64,000 nt of DNA from the NCBI GenBank assembly GCA_910588205.1, contig CAJUQK010000003.1:37688-101687 (forward strand). The letters are read 5' to 3'. Made by a program: the position numbers and the translations under genes. Shown here in pieces: positions 42,441 to 52,347 of this stretch (positions are counted from its first letter, which is position 1; each line of letters opens with the position of its first letter). Under the pieces are notes generated by a model, which had not been told where the DNA came from, made no database searches, and worked only from the letters and a program-made list of their open reading frames with translations. The DNA is from an uncultured Eggerthellaceae bacterium. Its GTDB lineage: Bacteria; Actinomycetota; Coriobacteriia; Coriobacteriales; Eggerthellaceae.

Positions 42441-42585
42441 TATACTGGGTCATCTTTGTAATCCCTTGTACCTATTGTTAAAAGAGTGCAAAGGATGTAT
42501 CGAGCTTGGGGAAATATGAAAGTTCTATTAATAAGTAGTGACTCATGCTATAGGTGCTTTTACGACCAAAGCGACCATCGATATA

Positions 42586-43518
42586 TTACGTGTCATGCTT
42601 AGGCTGTTCCAGCGACTTTGGCTTTATGATGTCACCGCCTTCAGTGATTATCACACTTACTAAGATTAGGACAACTCCTACGGCTTTCAAGGGCGTAACA
42701 GTTTCACTAAAGATAATAGCTCCAGCGAGTACGGCAGCGGGGAGTTCTGTAGAAGTGAGAATAGCAACAATGCCACCTGGAAGCGCGGATGACGAACCCA
42801 CGATGCACAGCACTGGAATAACGCTCATAACTAGACCCAGGGCAAGACCTCCTGGCAGAAGTTCGACAAGCTCATGAGGATTTAGGAAAAGGTCACCGCC
42901 ACAGAAAAGCGTCACGATAAATCCACCTATTATCATTACCAGCGTGCGTGGTACTGCAGGCTGATCTGAAGCTATGCGACCGTTGAAAAAGATGAATATC
43001 GCATAGAATAATGCGCAGATCAGCGCGTACACAATCCCCAACGGATCAGCAGTAAACTCGCCTGATAAGAATTCATCGGCCAAGCCGCTAGAAAAGAGCG
43101 TACCAAAGATAACCAAGACTACCGCAAAGATTACAATCTTGCTTGGCACCTTCCTATCAGCGACAGCTTGAAATACCACAGTGATCCATACATATTGGAA
43201 TTGAAGTGCCACGGCACTACCTACACTGAGAAGATCAATGGCCATGTAATATGTTATTGATGAAATGGTGCTAACTGCGCCAAGAACCATTAACTTGACC
43301 ACGGAAGTCTTTGAGAAACTTGGCCTCTTGGAGAAAGGTGTCAGCACGCACAAAACAAGCAAAGCGCAGATGAATTGAGCCATGACGACATGCATAACTG
43401 TATAGCCGCCTTGTCCTACGATCTTGCTGACTGCGCCGCCGATTCCATAGGATGCGCCTGCGGCAATGCCCATGAGGCCTGCCAACAGCTTCTTGGTTGA
43501 TGTTGTTCTTTTTTCCAT
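42586..43518 (-). CDS. DMT-superfamily (EamA) transporter
   Basis: 310 aa with about ten hydrophobic helices in two similar halves, as in EamA permeases. Typical stretches are GIAAGASYGIGGAVSKIVGQ in the first half and SSALPGGIVAILTSTELPAA in the second. It would export or import a small metabolite. A terminator at 43631-43663 separates it from the nitrilase/MFS unit, so it has its own promoter. Confidence 0.85.
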   Translation of the reverse strand: MEKRTTSTKKLLAGLMGIAAGASYGIGGAVSKIVGQGGYTVMHVVMAQFICALLVLCVLTPFSKRPSFSKTSVVKLMVLGAVSTISSITYYMAIDLLSVGSAVALQFQYVWITVVFQAVADRKVPSKIVIFAVVLVIFGTLFSSGLADEFLSGEFTADPLGIVYALICALFYAIFIFFNGRIASDQPAVPRTLVMIIGGFIVTLFCGGDLFLNPHELVELLPGGLALGLVMSVIPVLCIVGSSSALPGGIVAILTSTELPAAVLAGAIIFSETVTPLKAVGVVLILVSVIITEGGDIIKPKSLEQPKHDT

Positions 43519-43630
43519 TTCTGATTCCTGGATCTATTCTTTTTAATCGTTTCTCTATGTGAAAGCGCGGTTTGCTCGGAGTATTTCTCATCTCATATAT
43601 CTCATGTCGCGACTTTCGGTGCCTCTATAC
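43519..43630. promoter_or_regulatory. Region upstream of the DMT transporter gene
   Basis: About 110 bases between the terminator and the transporter ATG. The promoter of the transporter must lie here; no clear boxes are visible. Confidence 0.35.
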
Positions 43631-43663
43631 GAAAAACGCCGCCCCAAAGATTCAAGGGCGGCG
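43631..43663 (-). terminator. Rho-independent terminator of the nitrilase/MFS operon
   Basis: On the minus strand an 8-bp GC stem CGCCGCCC/GGGCGGCG is followed directly by TTTTTCG. It stands 40 bases after the nitrilase stop. Confidence 0.9.
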
Positions 43664-43703
43664 CTCTGAAGAGAGAGGGGGTTCTTTAAGCGTTACGCCT
43701 AGT

Positions 43704-44624
43704 TTATTCGCAGGCCTCCTGGTCTATAAAGACTCCACGGCCTCCCCAACACGGGTTATATTCGTTGAACTGAACCAGTTCTCCATAAGTACCAGCCTTG
43801 CGATCACGCAGCAGATCAGACCCGCCCATAGAGAAAATACGTGCTGTGTTCATATCGCCCTCAACGTCTATGTCGGCAAGTGCCCAGCCTTCCTCGCGAC
43901 CCGTAGTTGCGGCACATTGACCCGGCTTCGGCCCCATGATTTGGCTGTTGCCCTCCATATACATACCGCAATGGTTTGAGTCAATGAACCAGACCATGTT
44001 CTCCATAGCGCGGGCATGCCCAAAGGTCTTGTGAACAATATGATCAGGATCGTCGTCGGTCCCAGTCATATTCGGCCAGCAAATGGGGTTGCAGATTATC
44101 TGTGCGCCTTTGAGTGCGAGAGTACGTGCTACCTCGGGGAAACACTTGTCATAGCAGACTTCAAGACCTATCTTTCCGATTTTTGTGTCGAACACAGGGT
44201 AGTCACCAAAACCTGGATAATGATACAGACGCTCGCATAACGGAAGATGTACTTTACGATATTTACCAAGGTAACCCTCAGGGCCAACAAGTACTGCTAC
44301 ATTGTGCGTCGCATCAAAACGGTCAGGATCACGCTCTGCCATGCCCCAGACAATATACATGTCGTATTTTTTAGCCAGCTCGATAAAAATCTGCGTAGAC
44401 TCGCCTTCGGGTACGAGCTCCGAGAGTTCTTGCATGACTAGTTTATCTTCACTGTTGAATTGTTGCATGCCCGTAGTGCCTACCCCTGTAAGAACCTCCT
44501 CAGGGAATACCATCAGCTGGACGCCTTCGGCTGCACCTTTTTCAATCCATTTAATCATGTTCTCACGGTTCAACACTTTGTCGCGTGGATCTGATGACAT
44601 GCATATGGATGCTACTTTCGTCAT
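43704..44624 (-). CDS. Carbon-nitrogen hydrolase (nitrilase superfamily)
   Basis: 306 aa. The catalytic triad is visible: Glu42 in VFPEEVLTG, Lys124 in KYRKVHLP and Cys157 in GLEVCYDKCFPE. It hydrolyses an amide, ureido or nitrile group; the exact substrate cannot be told. It is 18 bases after an MFS gene, so uptake and cleavage of one compound is likely. An MFS importer, an amidase and a nearby LuxR gene form a small catabolic cassette. Confidence 0.9.
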   Translation of the reverse strand: MTKVASICMSSDPRDKVLNRENMIKWIEKGAAEGVQLMVFPEEVLTGVGTTGMQQFNSEDKLVMQELSELVPEGESTQIFIELAKKYDMYIVWGMAERDPDRFDATHNVAVLVGPEGYLGKYRKVHLPLCERLYHYPGFGDYPVFDTKIGKIGLEVCYDKCFPEVARTLALKGAQIICNPICWPNMTGTDDDPDHIVHKTFGHARAMENMVWFIDSNHCGMYMEGNSQIMGPKPGQCAATTGREEGWALADIDVEGDMNTARIFSMGGSDLLRDRKAGTYGELVQFNEYNPCWGGRGVFIDQEACE

Positions 44625-44642
44625 TGTCCCATACCCTTTCTC

Positions 44643-45911
44643 TTAGTTTGCTACACTCTCAGTAACGGAGCCGTCGGAAGCTGCCGTTGCAGGGTTATCT
44701 TTACGGGAGATCGCCATATAGATCAGAATCATTACGAATCCGAACGCCGATACTGCCGACAGAATCATGGAAGCCATAGCCCAGTCATTTGTAGCCTGTA
44801 CGGCACTAAGGATGATTGGGTTACCAACAAAGATTCCAATGTTATAGAACAGACCCAACGTGCCGATTCCGTAACCGATGTCTTGAGGCTGGCGAATAAT
44901 CTGTGGAACCAAAAAGTTGCCAGCGGTAAGTACCAAGCCGGGGAATACCGCCGTTAAAATGGTATGCAGGATGTAGAGGTTTTCATTCAATCCCGTCGTG
45001 ATCCATGCTGCTACAAACATGACTGCGAAGCATACCAAGTCAAGTTTTGGCGCCCCCTTCTTGCCAAGCTTGTCAAGCAAGAAACCACCAAAGACACAGC
45101 CCGGAATCCCCCATAGACCATTCAGGCTTCCATAAAAATTGGCAGTTTGCGCGTCAAGGTTATACACAGCTCCAAATACCTGCGGATAGTTGTTCATATA
45201 GAAATACAGGAAGAATCCTATGGTCAACTGTGCTAGACAGATACAGAGAACGGGACCGCTAGTCAGCACTCGCTTAATACTGGGCTTGGTCATAGACGGT
45301 GCCGGGACACCTTCAGCACCCTGAGGGGTTTCCTGAGGTGATGCCTCTTTGACAAACATCCAGAAAAGCACCGTGAAGATTGCGGTTCCCAGTGCCGTAA
45401 TCCACCAGACACTAGCCATACCAAATGATGTGACCATAGGCAGAGCCAAGTTCAACGCCACGACCGAAGCCACGGCAGCGAACGTAACGAAAATTCCTAC
45501 AAACAGGCCAGTATTCTTGTCGGGGAACCACATGTTAATCAACACGATTCCCGCCACACTGGCCATAGCGAACCCACAGCCCTCAAGAATGCGGCTGGAC
45601 AAAAGCACAGTGTAGTTATCGAGACCGAACACACCAACTATGTTGCCAAGAACCGTGATGATCATCACGGCAAGGAACACTTTCTTTGGACCGAACTTGC
45701 CAACAAGACCTCCAGCGGGTATCGCCAAGATGATGCCTGCGATGGTGAACACTGACATTAACCATCCGATCTGCCCTAGATCGATTGCGAGGCTCTCCCC
45801 GATGAGACCAAGAATGGGTACGATTTTCAACTGACTGATTGAGCAGAAGACCGCACAGATGTACATAATCGCAAACATCAGGCCTCTGTGTTTCATAACC
45901 TCTCCTTTCAC
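44643..45911 (-). CDS. Major facilitator superfamily transporter
   Basis: 422 aa with twelve hydrophobic helices. The MFS signature loop between helices 2 and 3 reads GGLVGKFGPKKVF, and the mid-protein repeat FLLDKLGKKGAPK is its second-half equivalent. It is the first gene of the unit and probably imports the nitrilase substrate. An AGGAGAGG-type site precedes the ATG. Confidence 0.88.
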   Translation of the reverse strand: MKGEVMKHRGLMFAIMYICAVFCSISQLKIVPILGLIGESLAIDLGQIGWLMSVFTIAGIILAIPAGGLVGKFGPKKVFLAVMIITVLGNIVGVFGLDNYTVLLSSRILEGCGFAMASVAGIVLINMWFPDKNTGLFVGIFVTFAAVASVVALNLALPMVTSFGMASVWWITALGTAIFTVLFWMFVKEASPQETPQGAEGVPAPSMTKPSIKRVLTSGPVLCICLAQLTIGFFLYFYMNNYPQVFGAVYNLDAQTANFYGSLNGLWGIPGCVFGGFLLDKLGKKGAPKLDLVCFAVMFVAAWITTGLNENLYILHTILTAVFPGLVLTAGNFLVPQIIRQPQDIGYGIGTLGLFYNIGIFVGNPIILSAVQATNDWAMASMILSAVSAFGFVMILIYMAISRKDNPATAASDGSVTESVAN

Positions 45912-46276
45912 TCCTTTACGTTGTTCTAATTAAGCAGATGGTAAGCGGCGAGCAGTCTAGGGGGTCTGCCTGCCGCCTACAATTTGCTTCCAAAAGAGTA
46001 CAAAGAGGCAAATAGAACACTCAATGAGCTAAAACGATGAAACTTGTATCAAAAGAAAGTACAAGGTACCCAGAAAGCATCGGAGAATAGATATTTATAG
46101 CAAAAAGTAGTAGATAATAATTAATACGTACTGTATCTATAGAACCAAATTGGCATATTAATCATAAAAAGGAGTAAACATACTTACCAGAAGCGTCTTT
46201 TCAACAGAAAATGCTACTATATAATTAGACAATTTACACGATCGTCTTAGATTAAGATACATACGTTCGAAACCAG
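45912..46276. promoter_or_regulatory. AT-rich divergent promoter region (MFS/LuxR)
   Basis: 365 bases between divergent genes, strongly AT-rich from about 46015 on. It should hold promoters both ways and the LuxR protein's site. I see no clear palindrome of the lux-box type and no RNA gene. Confidence 0.5.
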
Positions 46277-47077
46277 ATGCTAATGTCCGAGACTTCCTAT
46301 AATATTATTCCCCGTGACTGGCGTTTAATGCTCGAATCCGTATACCGCATTAACTCGAAAGATACTGTTTGGGATGTTGAATGTGAATCACTACGATGCT
46401 TACAACAATTAATTCCTTGTGATCAAGGAACGTTTTTTATCTATGATGGCTTTAATGATCTTGGAATACCACTAATAAGCAATTCTACAGCAGTGATTGG
46501 TCAAGAGGCACGTTTTCTTGATGAGTTTATGACTGGCAATTACGACAAAGACCCGTACTTTCGCGGAATGGCATTTCTTCGTCACAACGTTGTATACCGA
46601 GATAGCGATATTCTTCCTGAAGTCGACAGAATAAACTCACGCCTTTTCAAGGAAATTTATGCGAAACAGGGAATCTATTGGGGGCTACGAGCCTATTTAA
46701 GCTATAACGATATGCTTTTGGGAAACATGTCGCTCTTCAACTCTAAAGAATCCGGCGATTTCTCAAATCTAGATATCAATTTATTACGTCTCATGGAACC
46801 TCACATTTCACTTCGATTATACCAACTTCTGCAAAAAGAAAATTCTACTGCGCCCACCAAAGACGATATCGCACAAGTCATCTCTACGCAATTTGATCTT
46901 ACGCCTCGTGAGACAGAGATTATCAGTTTGCTTATGGGCGGCATGGAAGATACGGACATAACAAAATTCTTATGCATTAGTCCGTCGACCTTGAAGAAGC
47001 ATGTATACAATATCTATCGAAAAACGCATGTCAGCAATCGTATTCAGCTTTATAACCTCATAAAACAACAGCGTTAA
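46277..47077 (+). CDS. LuxR-family transcriptional regulator
   Basis: 266 aa. The C-terminal ~65 residues are a LuxR/NarL helix-turn-helix: FDLTPRETEIISLLMGG, then TDITKFLCISPSTLKKHVYN. The N-terminal ~190 residues resemble a GAF-like sensor fold (CDQGTFFIYDGFNDLG). It is divergent from the MFS/nitrilase unit and probably controls it. ATGs at 46277 and 46283 both lack a strong site. Codon use is AT-rich, unlike the ICE backbone. Confidence 0.85.
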   Translation: MLMSETSYNIIPRDWRLMLESVYRINSKDTVWDVECESLRCLQQLIPCDQGTFFIYDGFNDLGIPLISNSTAVIGQEARFLDEFMTGNYDKDPYFRGMAFLRHNVVYRDSDILPEVDRINSRLFKEIYAKQGIYWGLRAYLSYNDMLLGNMSLFNSKESGDFSNLDINLLRLMEPHISLRLYQLLQKENSTAPTKDDIAQVISTQFDLTPRETEIISLLMGGMEDTDITKFLCISPSTLKKHVYNIYRKTHVSNRIQLYNLIKQQR

Positions 47078-47114
47078 TTCATAACAATCTGGGTTTTCTG
47101 CTTCTTATATACTT

Positions 47115-47792
47115 CTAACACCACGCGTAAACAGTAGTTCTTGAATTGCGGGTCTGATACGAACAGGTCGTGAAAGCGAATAACTGACCGTCTTCCGAAA
47201 GATTACCAAAGGCTAGATCTGCGTCAGCAATCAGCTTTTTGAAATCAACCTCCTGATCTACGACTAACCTTTCGCAACTGGCGTTCACGATATCTACGGC
47301 ACAGACCCAAAGTTCCACCGTCTCCCCGTCTCGTTCGTAAAGGATGATGCGATTGTGCTCGCGAGCGTAGTCCTCGTTGCTGAAACGGGCGAAATCTGCG
47401 AACACGGAACCGTCAGACATGTGATGCCCATAAACCATGACGAACCTCGAATCCACCGAACACTCGCAGTCGATATAGGGTGTGCCGTATGCTCCCTGGC
47501 CTAACGCGTCCTTATGAAGGTATGCGTTCGGGACGTCAGGCGTGGCCTGGACGATGGGCTCATCGATGTTCGTTCCCGGAACCTCAACCCAGGCGATGAC
47601 TTCCTGCGGGAGGCTATCCCAATCAATCTGCCTTCCCGGTTCCTCTTCGTTGTTCAGGTTCTCTACTATCTGTGTCAACTCTATCCGATCTTCCTCTGAT
47701 GCGCAGATAACGGTGACAGCTAGTGCTGCTATTACGGCAACCATGACAACGCTTATGGCTCTCGCGACCCTTCTAACACTTTTCATCCTCAC
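47115..47792 (-). CDS. Class B sortase
   Basis: 225 aa with an N-terminal membrane anchor (about residues 12-30). Catalytic residues are His123/124 in VYGHHMSDGS, Cys210 in FAFTTCSYQT and Arg218 in RNSRTTVYA. It cleaves a sorting signal and links the protein to the wall. The surface protein at 47903 carries the likely substrate signal YPKTG. A terminator lies between the two genes, so the sortase may be read from its own promoter. Confidence 0.9.
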   Translation of the reverse strand: MRMKSVRRVARAISVVMVAVIAALAVTVICASEEDRIELTQIVENLNNEEEPGRQIDWDSLPQEVIAWVEVPGTNIDEPIVQATPDVPNAYLHKDALGQGAYGTPYIDCECSVDSRFVMVYGHHMSDGSVFADFARFSNEDYAREHNRIILYERDGETVELWVCAVDIVNASCERLVVDQEVDFKKLIADADLAFGNLSEDGQLFAFTTCSYQTRNSRTTVYAWC

Positions 47793-47802
47793 TCCTTGAA
47801 TT

Positions 47803-47837
47803 CAAAAGGGTGGGACGCTTTGCAAGCATCCCACCCT
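47803..47837 (-). terminator. Terminator after the surface-protein gene
   Basis: A 9-bp stem AGGGTGGGA/TCCCACCCT with an inner GCT/AGC pair is followed on the minus strand by TTTTGAATT. It ends the long transfer transcript or part of it before the sortase. Confidence 0.8.
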
Positions 47838-47902
47838 GCCCGATTCTAAGCAGTCAGCTAAGGTTGCTTAGCCTGCTTTGACAGGTGCGATCTGCCCCTG
47901 AT

Positions 47903-50900
47903 CTATTCATCATCGGCAGCTTCGAGCACTTTCTTCTCCATCTCGTCGATGGCATCGGTCTGCTTGCGTGCACGCCGAATGAAAGCGTAGGTCGCACCCG
48001 CCATGCCGCATAGCAGGATCACGGCGATGCTTGCCGTGACGGGATCGACCTCGGCGAACGCGCCGGTCTTGGGATAGCCCTTGCCGGGGTTCTCTGGCAC
48101 AGGCTCCGGGAAGCTCACGGTCTGCCCCTCATCATTGATGTCCTCGTGGGTCGCGATGATGTTCTCGTCGATATCCGCAAGCTTCTCGAAGAAAACGATG
48201 TCGTGTCCCGCGAGGTTGCGCGTGTCGATCTCGACCTCGACATCGACTGTGCCATCCGGGGTCTCGGGCGTGAACTCGGTGGTGCCAACGATCGGCAGGC
48301 CGTCATCGCCCATAAGCGGGTTTCCGGTCTCCTTGTCCATCAGCATGGTGAAGAGCTTGTAGGTGTTGCCAGGTGTGAGGCCTGTGCAGGCGACGGTGTC
48401 GATGAGCTTCACGTGCTCTCCGATGGTACCGACGTCGCTGCCGGTCTCGCCATCGCGCGCCTGGGTCGCGATGTCGACCACGTTCACGGTCTGCGCGACA
48501 TCGTCGATGTCGGCATGCACTATGTACTCGGCACCCTCGTATTCCATGGTCTCGAAGGCAACAAGCTGCTTTCCGGCAAGGGAGACGCCCGCGAACGTGA
48601 AGGTCACATCCACCGTGCCGCAGGATTCTTCTGCGGTGAAGGTGGTGGAAGCCGTGATCTCGTTGCCATGATCGTCAAGTGCAGCCTCGCTGGTTGACTT
48701 GTCCATGAGCGTGCCGCACGCGGTGTATTCGTTGCCAGGGATGAGGCCGGTGTATTGAATAGCGTCGACGATGGTGAGCTCATCGCGCGCCTGGCCCTCG
48801 TGGGTTCCGCTTTCCGCGTCGGTCGCTGTGGTTTTCATGGTCTTGGGCATGTTCTCAAGCGTGAACTCAAATTGGGCGGCCATAGCGCCAGTCTCGTCCC
48901 ACTCGATCATGCCCTGGTCGTTGACTGCAAAGTCGGTCACGGTCGGGTTGCCCTCGTCGTCGAGGTCTGCGATAACGTAGCCTTCAGGTGCTTCGACCTC
49001 TTGGATGTGGTAGGTTCCGTGCTTCGCATAGGCGAGGGATATGACGCCGTTCTCGTCGGTGGTCATCTCCTCGTCGAAGGTGCCCTCGTCGTTCCAGACG
49101 TAGAACTTCGCACCGACGACCGGCTTATCGGCATCGAGCGCGTCAACCTTCTTGATGGATGGCGTCGTGGGCGCATCGGTCACGGCCTCCTCGTGGTCGT
49201 ATATCGCGACATCCTGTCCCGTATATTCGAGCGCGACCGTCTTCTCGGTCACGTCGAGCGCGTAGCCGTCCTTGGCCTTCGCCTCGTAGACCGTGTAGGT
49301 GCCGAGGTAGAGCTCAGGGCTAGTCGCCTTGCCGTCCTCGCCGGTGGTGAGCGTGGCCACGATCTCGCCCTCGTGCGCCCGGATGGTACCGTCGGGCGTC
49401 TGGATCGTCTCCGCCGCCTTCACGATGTAGACGGACTCATCGACCGCTTCCCCTGTCGCACTGTCGGTCTTGGCGACGGTGATGGTGGCCTTCTGGGGCA
49501 TGTTATTGAACTCGACCACGAGCGGGTTGTCCCAGCCGTTGTAGGCGGCGTCCACATGGAACGCCTTGCCCTCAAGCTCCTTCACGTAGCCGTAGGGTGC
49601 TTGCACCTCTACGAGCGTGTAGTCGCCCTCTTCGAGCAGCATCGGGAGCGTGAGCTCTCCGCGCTCGTTGGCCGTCCAGGTGTCGATGGTCTCCTCGACC
49701 GGGTAGTGCGACGTGTAGGTGACGAGTTCGCTGTTTTGGCCCTTAAGCTGGAAGCTCACGGGAAGAGGGACCTGCTTGCCTGTCTCGGCGTCCACCTTCA
49801 CAACTTTGAGCGGGGTCTGCGGGATGTGATCGTTCACGAGCTGAGGCGGGTCGTACTGCCCTTCCTCACGAATGGTGGTCTTCCAGTCCTCCACGGGAAG
49901 GAGCGTCTTTCCCCACTTCGCCTTGAAGGCATCCGCCACGTCTTGCGGAATCACCTCATGGACGCGGTAGGTGCCATACGCGAGCGCGCCAGTCCAGTCG
50001 CCAGGCTTGCTCCAGCCGTTGGCGCTCGCGTTGTCGTCCTTCGTGGTTGCAAGGCCGTTCTCGTCAACCGTGATGGTGCACACGCGGTTGCCAGGATCGA
50101 CGAGCTTGCCCGACTCGGGCGAGAGCACGGGGCTCTCCGAATCGTTGTAGAGCTCGAACTTCACGCCGGGCACGAGCACGCGCACGACTTCCTGGGGCAT
50201 GTCGCCGTCAGGCTCGCCGTAGATCTCCACCGCCACTTCCTTCACAAGGCGGAAGTCCCCGCGCTTGACCGTGTCGGGCACCTTTGGCGAGTTGTAGGTG
50301 TAGACGCTCTCTCCGACTGCGCCGTCGGTCGTGATGCGAACGCAGAAGACTTTAGGTGATCCGCCGTGGCCGTCGTCGAGGTTGTAACCCCGGGGCGCAC
50401 GGGTCTCCTGGATGAGCACCGTGCCCAATGGGATCGAAGCGTCGCCGTTGGTCTGGTGGTAGAGAGGGTCGCCTGCATGCTTGTACTCGTCCGCGAGGTA
50501 GGCGAAGCCGTCGGTATCCGTCTCGAACACCCAGGTGCGCGCAGGCACGCCGGATGCCTCGGCGGATGCAGCGTCCTTATAGTCGCCCGCGTAGTAGCGC
50601 ACCGTGAAGAGCGCGCCTTCTAGCGTGGCATCGCCTTCAGGTTCGCTCTCGCCCGTGTCGGCATCGACCTTGCCGACGAGCATGCCCACGGGGTCTGACT
50701 GCGGTATGTCGGACACGCTCTGGCCGTTCACCCGCGTGGTCTCATCGGATTTCACCTCGACCGGGTACACGGTCGGGTCGAGCGCGTGGCCCGGTGCCTG
50801 CTTGGTCTCGCGCACCCAGTAGCCGCCCGGCTCAAGATCCTCCAGGATGCCGTAGCCGTCCTCATTCGTGGTGATGGAGCCCTTGACGTTGGTGAGGCCC

Positions 50901-51667
50901 TCGTTTGCGTACACGGTGTACACCGCGCCCTCAACCGAGTAGAGCGGGTTTCCCTCGCACATCTCCTCGTTGGCGGTGACCTTCACGAGGTCGATCTTGC
51001 CGTAGGGGATGTACTTGAAGGAGAGGATGAGCTGGTTTCCCGCACCCGTGTAGAGCATGAAAGCCTCGAAGTTCGAGGGGACCTCTCCCTGCATGCGCGA
51101 GATCCTGCGACCGGTCGCGTCGTCGTTGCACATCGTGCCGGACGAGTCGAAGCCTATGACATTGTAGCGGCACCATTCCTTGAATGACTCGTTGCATCCG
51201 TAGAGCGCGTAGCTGCCGTTCGACGAGAACGTGTCGGAGAGCAGGATATGCGCGAGCGCCGCATAGCGCGCATCGGTCATCGCGGTGCCGTCGTACCACG
51301 TGCTCGGCCAGAGGCTCGCGTCGAAGCCGGGGCTTCCATAGCTGAACCAGAGGTCAGCTATGGTTTCCGCATCGCGCCCCGATATCGAGCTTATGGCACT
51401 CTTGGTGTAGGTTCCCGCCGGAGGCGTATTCGCAGAGGGATTCCCGCAATAGGCCATCTCGCCGTCAGCGTACATCCATGTGGTCGTGTATCCCGCATAG
51501 GGGATCTTGCCCCCGATGCTCAAGGATGCGGTCTCTGCGGCGTATGCCCTGCTTGCCGATAGGCCTTGGGTTACAGCGAGGATGCTTGAGAGCGCGAGAA
51601 GTAGCGCCATGAGGATCCGAAGCGCCCTTTGGCCCTTCGGATCGCTTTTCTCAATCGATTTGCTCAT
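47903..51667 (-). CDS. Large wall-anchored surface adhesin with SpaA and VaFE repeats
   Basis: 1254 aa. A signal peptide ends near residue 43 (SRAYA). A thioester-type N-domain may follow around Cys74 (EMAYCGNPS). Next is a long series of SpaA/Cna-B beta domains (about 230-950), then two VaFE repeats (about 960-1190; RDELTIVDAIQYTGLIPG and EHVKLIDTVACTGLTPG). The end is a sorting signal YPKTG (1198-1202), a hydrophobic helix and a basic tail. It probably sticks donor and recipient cells together. The start has GAGGGGGTG. Confidence 0.9.
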   Translation of the reverse strand: MSKSIEKSDPKGQRALRILMALLLALSSILAVTQGLSASRAYAAETASLSIGGKIPYAGYTTTWMYADGEMAYCGNPSANTPPAGTYTKSAISSISGRDAETIADLWFSYGSPGFDASLWPSTWYDGTAMTDARYAALAHILLSDTFSSNGSYALYGCNESFKEWCRYNVIGFDSSGTMCNDDATGRRISRMQGEVPSNFEAFMLYTGAGNQLILSFKYIPYGKIDLVKVTANEEMCEGNPLYSVEGAVYTVYANEGLTNVKGSITTNEDGYGILEDLEPGGYWVRETKQAPGHALDPTVYPVEVKSDETTRVNGQSVSDIPQSDPVGMLVGKVDADTGESEPEGDATLEGALFTVRYYAGDYKDAASAEASGVPARTWVFETDTDGFAYLADEYKHAGDPLYHQTNGDASIPLGTVLIQETRAPRGYNLDDGHGGSPKVFCVRITTDGAVGESVYTYNSPKVPDTVKRGDFRLVKEVAVEIYGEPDGDMPQEVVRVLVPGVKFELYNDSESPVLSPESGKLVDPGNRVCTITVDENGLATTKDDNASANGWSKPGDWTGALAYGTYRVHEVIPQDVADAFKAKWGKTLLPVEDWKTTIREEGQYDPPQLVNDHIPQTPLKVVKVDAETGKQVPLPVSFQLKGQNSELVTYTSHYPVEETIDTWTANERGELTLPMLLEEGDYTLVEVQAPYGYVKELEGKAFHVDAAYNGWDNPLVVEFNNMPQKATITVAKTDSATGEAVDESVYIVKAAETIQTPDGTIRAHEGEIVATLTTGEDGKATSPELYLGTYTVYEAKAKDGYALDVTEKTVALEYTGQDVAIYDHEEAVTDAPTTPSIKKVDALDADKPVVGAKFYVWNDEGTFDEEMTTDENGVISLAYAKHGTYHIQEVEAPEGYVIADLDDEGNPTVTDFAVNDQGMIEWDETGAMAAQFEFTLENMPKTMKTTATDAESGTHEGQARDELTIVDAIQYTGLIPGNEYTACGTLMDKSTSEAALDDHGNEITASTTFTAEESCGTVDVTFTFAGVSLAGKQLVAFETMEYEGAEYIVHADIDDVAQTVNVVDIATQARDGETGSDVGTIGEHVKLIDTVACTGLTPGNTYKLFTMLMDKETGNPLMGDDGLPIVGTTEFTPETPDGTVDVEVEIDTRNLAGHDIVFFEKLADIDENIIATHEDINDEGQTVSFPEPVPENPGKGYPKTGAFAEVDPVTASIAVILLCGMAGATYAFIRRARKQTDAIDEMEKKVLEAADDE

Positions 51668-51678
51668 TGCCCACCCCC

Positions 51679-52212
51679 TCAGCGAGTCTTCTCGTCAAAA
51701 GGGATGTCATGATCCGCCACGGCAGCGGACCCCTCCCTCGCGGATGCGGCTCGCTCGTTTAGGGATTGCCCATCGCGGGACTCCTGCGCCTGCTCCTGCG
51801 CGTCCTTCGCCTTGTCGTCACGTGATGCCTTGAAGCGCTCGTAGGATTCGGCGAGGGCCGTCTTGATCTGGGCTGGCATGACCTTGACGGTGTCCTTGAC
51901 CGCACGGCCCTCCTCGTCGGTCATCCGGTTGCCCTCGGCATCCATCACCGACTTCTGCAGCCAGACCTCGCGGTCGGTGAGCAGGGGGATGTCGCGGTAG
52001 TTCTCGCCGCGGTACTTGGATTCGTTCACGAAGCGCGGGCTGAACTGATAGCCGGACACGTCCTTCTCATCGATGATTGTGTCGCTCGGCAACGTCACGC
52101 TGTTGAAGGTCTTGACCTCGCCTGTCTTCTTGTCTGTGTACTCGATGCCTTCGCGGACGAAGTTCTTGTGAATGGTGATGTAGGTGTTCTTCTTTTCCTT
52201 GGTCTCAGCCAT
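51679..52212 (-). CDS. Conserved conjugation-module protein, function unknown
   Basis: 177 aa, soluble. The N-terminal ~120 residues are strand-rich (YITIHKNFVREGIEYTDKKT, FNSVTLPSDTIIDEKDVSGY). The C-terminal ~55 residues are a charged, disordered tail (DDKAKDAQEQAQESRDGQ, SLNERAASAREG). A similar ASAR tail ends the protein of 60978-61529. No named domain is visible. It lies 11 bases before the adhesin gene. Confidence 0.7.
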   Translation of the reverse strand: MAETKEKKNTYITIHKNFVREGIEYTDKKTGEVKTFNSVTLPSDTIIDEKDVSGYQFSPRFVNESKYRGENYRDIPLLTDREVWLQKSVMDAEGNRMTDEEGRAVKDTVKVMPAQIKTALAESYERFKASRDDKAKDAQEQAQESRDGQSLNERAASAREGSAAVADHDIPFDEKTR

Positions 52213-52347
52213 TTCGCTGTCTCCTTTGCTTGGTTTTGCGGGAATGCGTGGAAGTCCCGCCTGTCATTGGAAGGTTAGGTTGAGGGGGATGTGCATCCCC
52301 TAGGGTCTGAGCCCAGTCGATCCCGTATGCTTGCGCGTGCCCATTGC

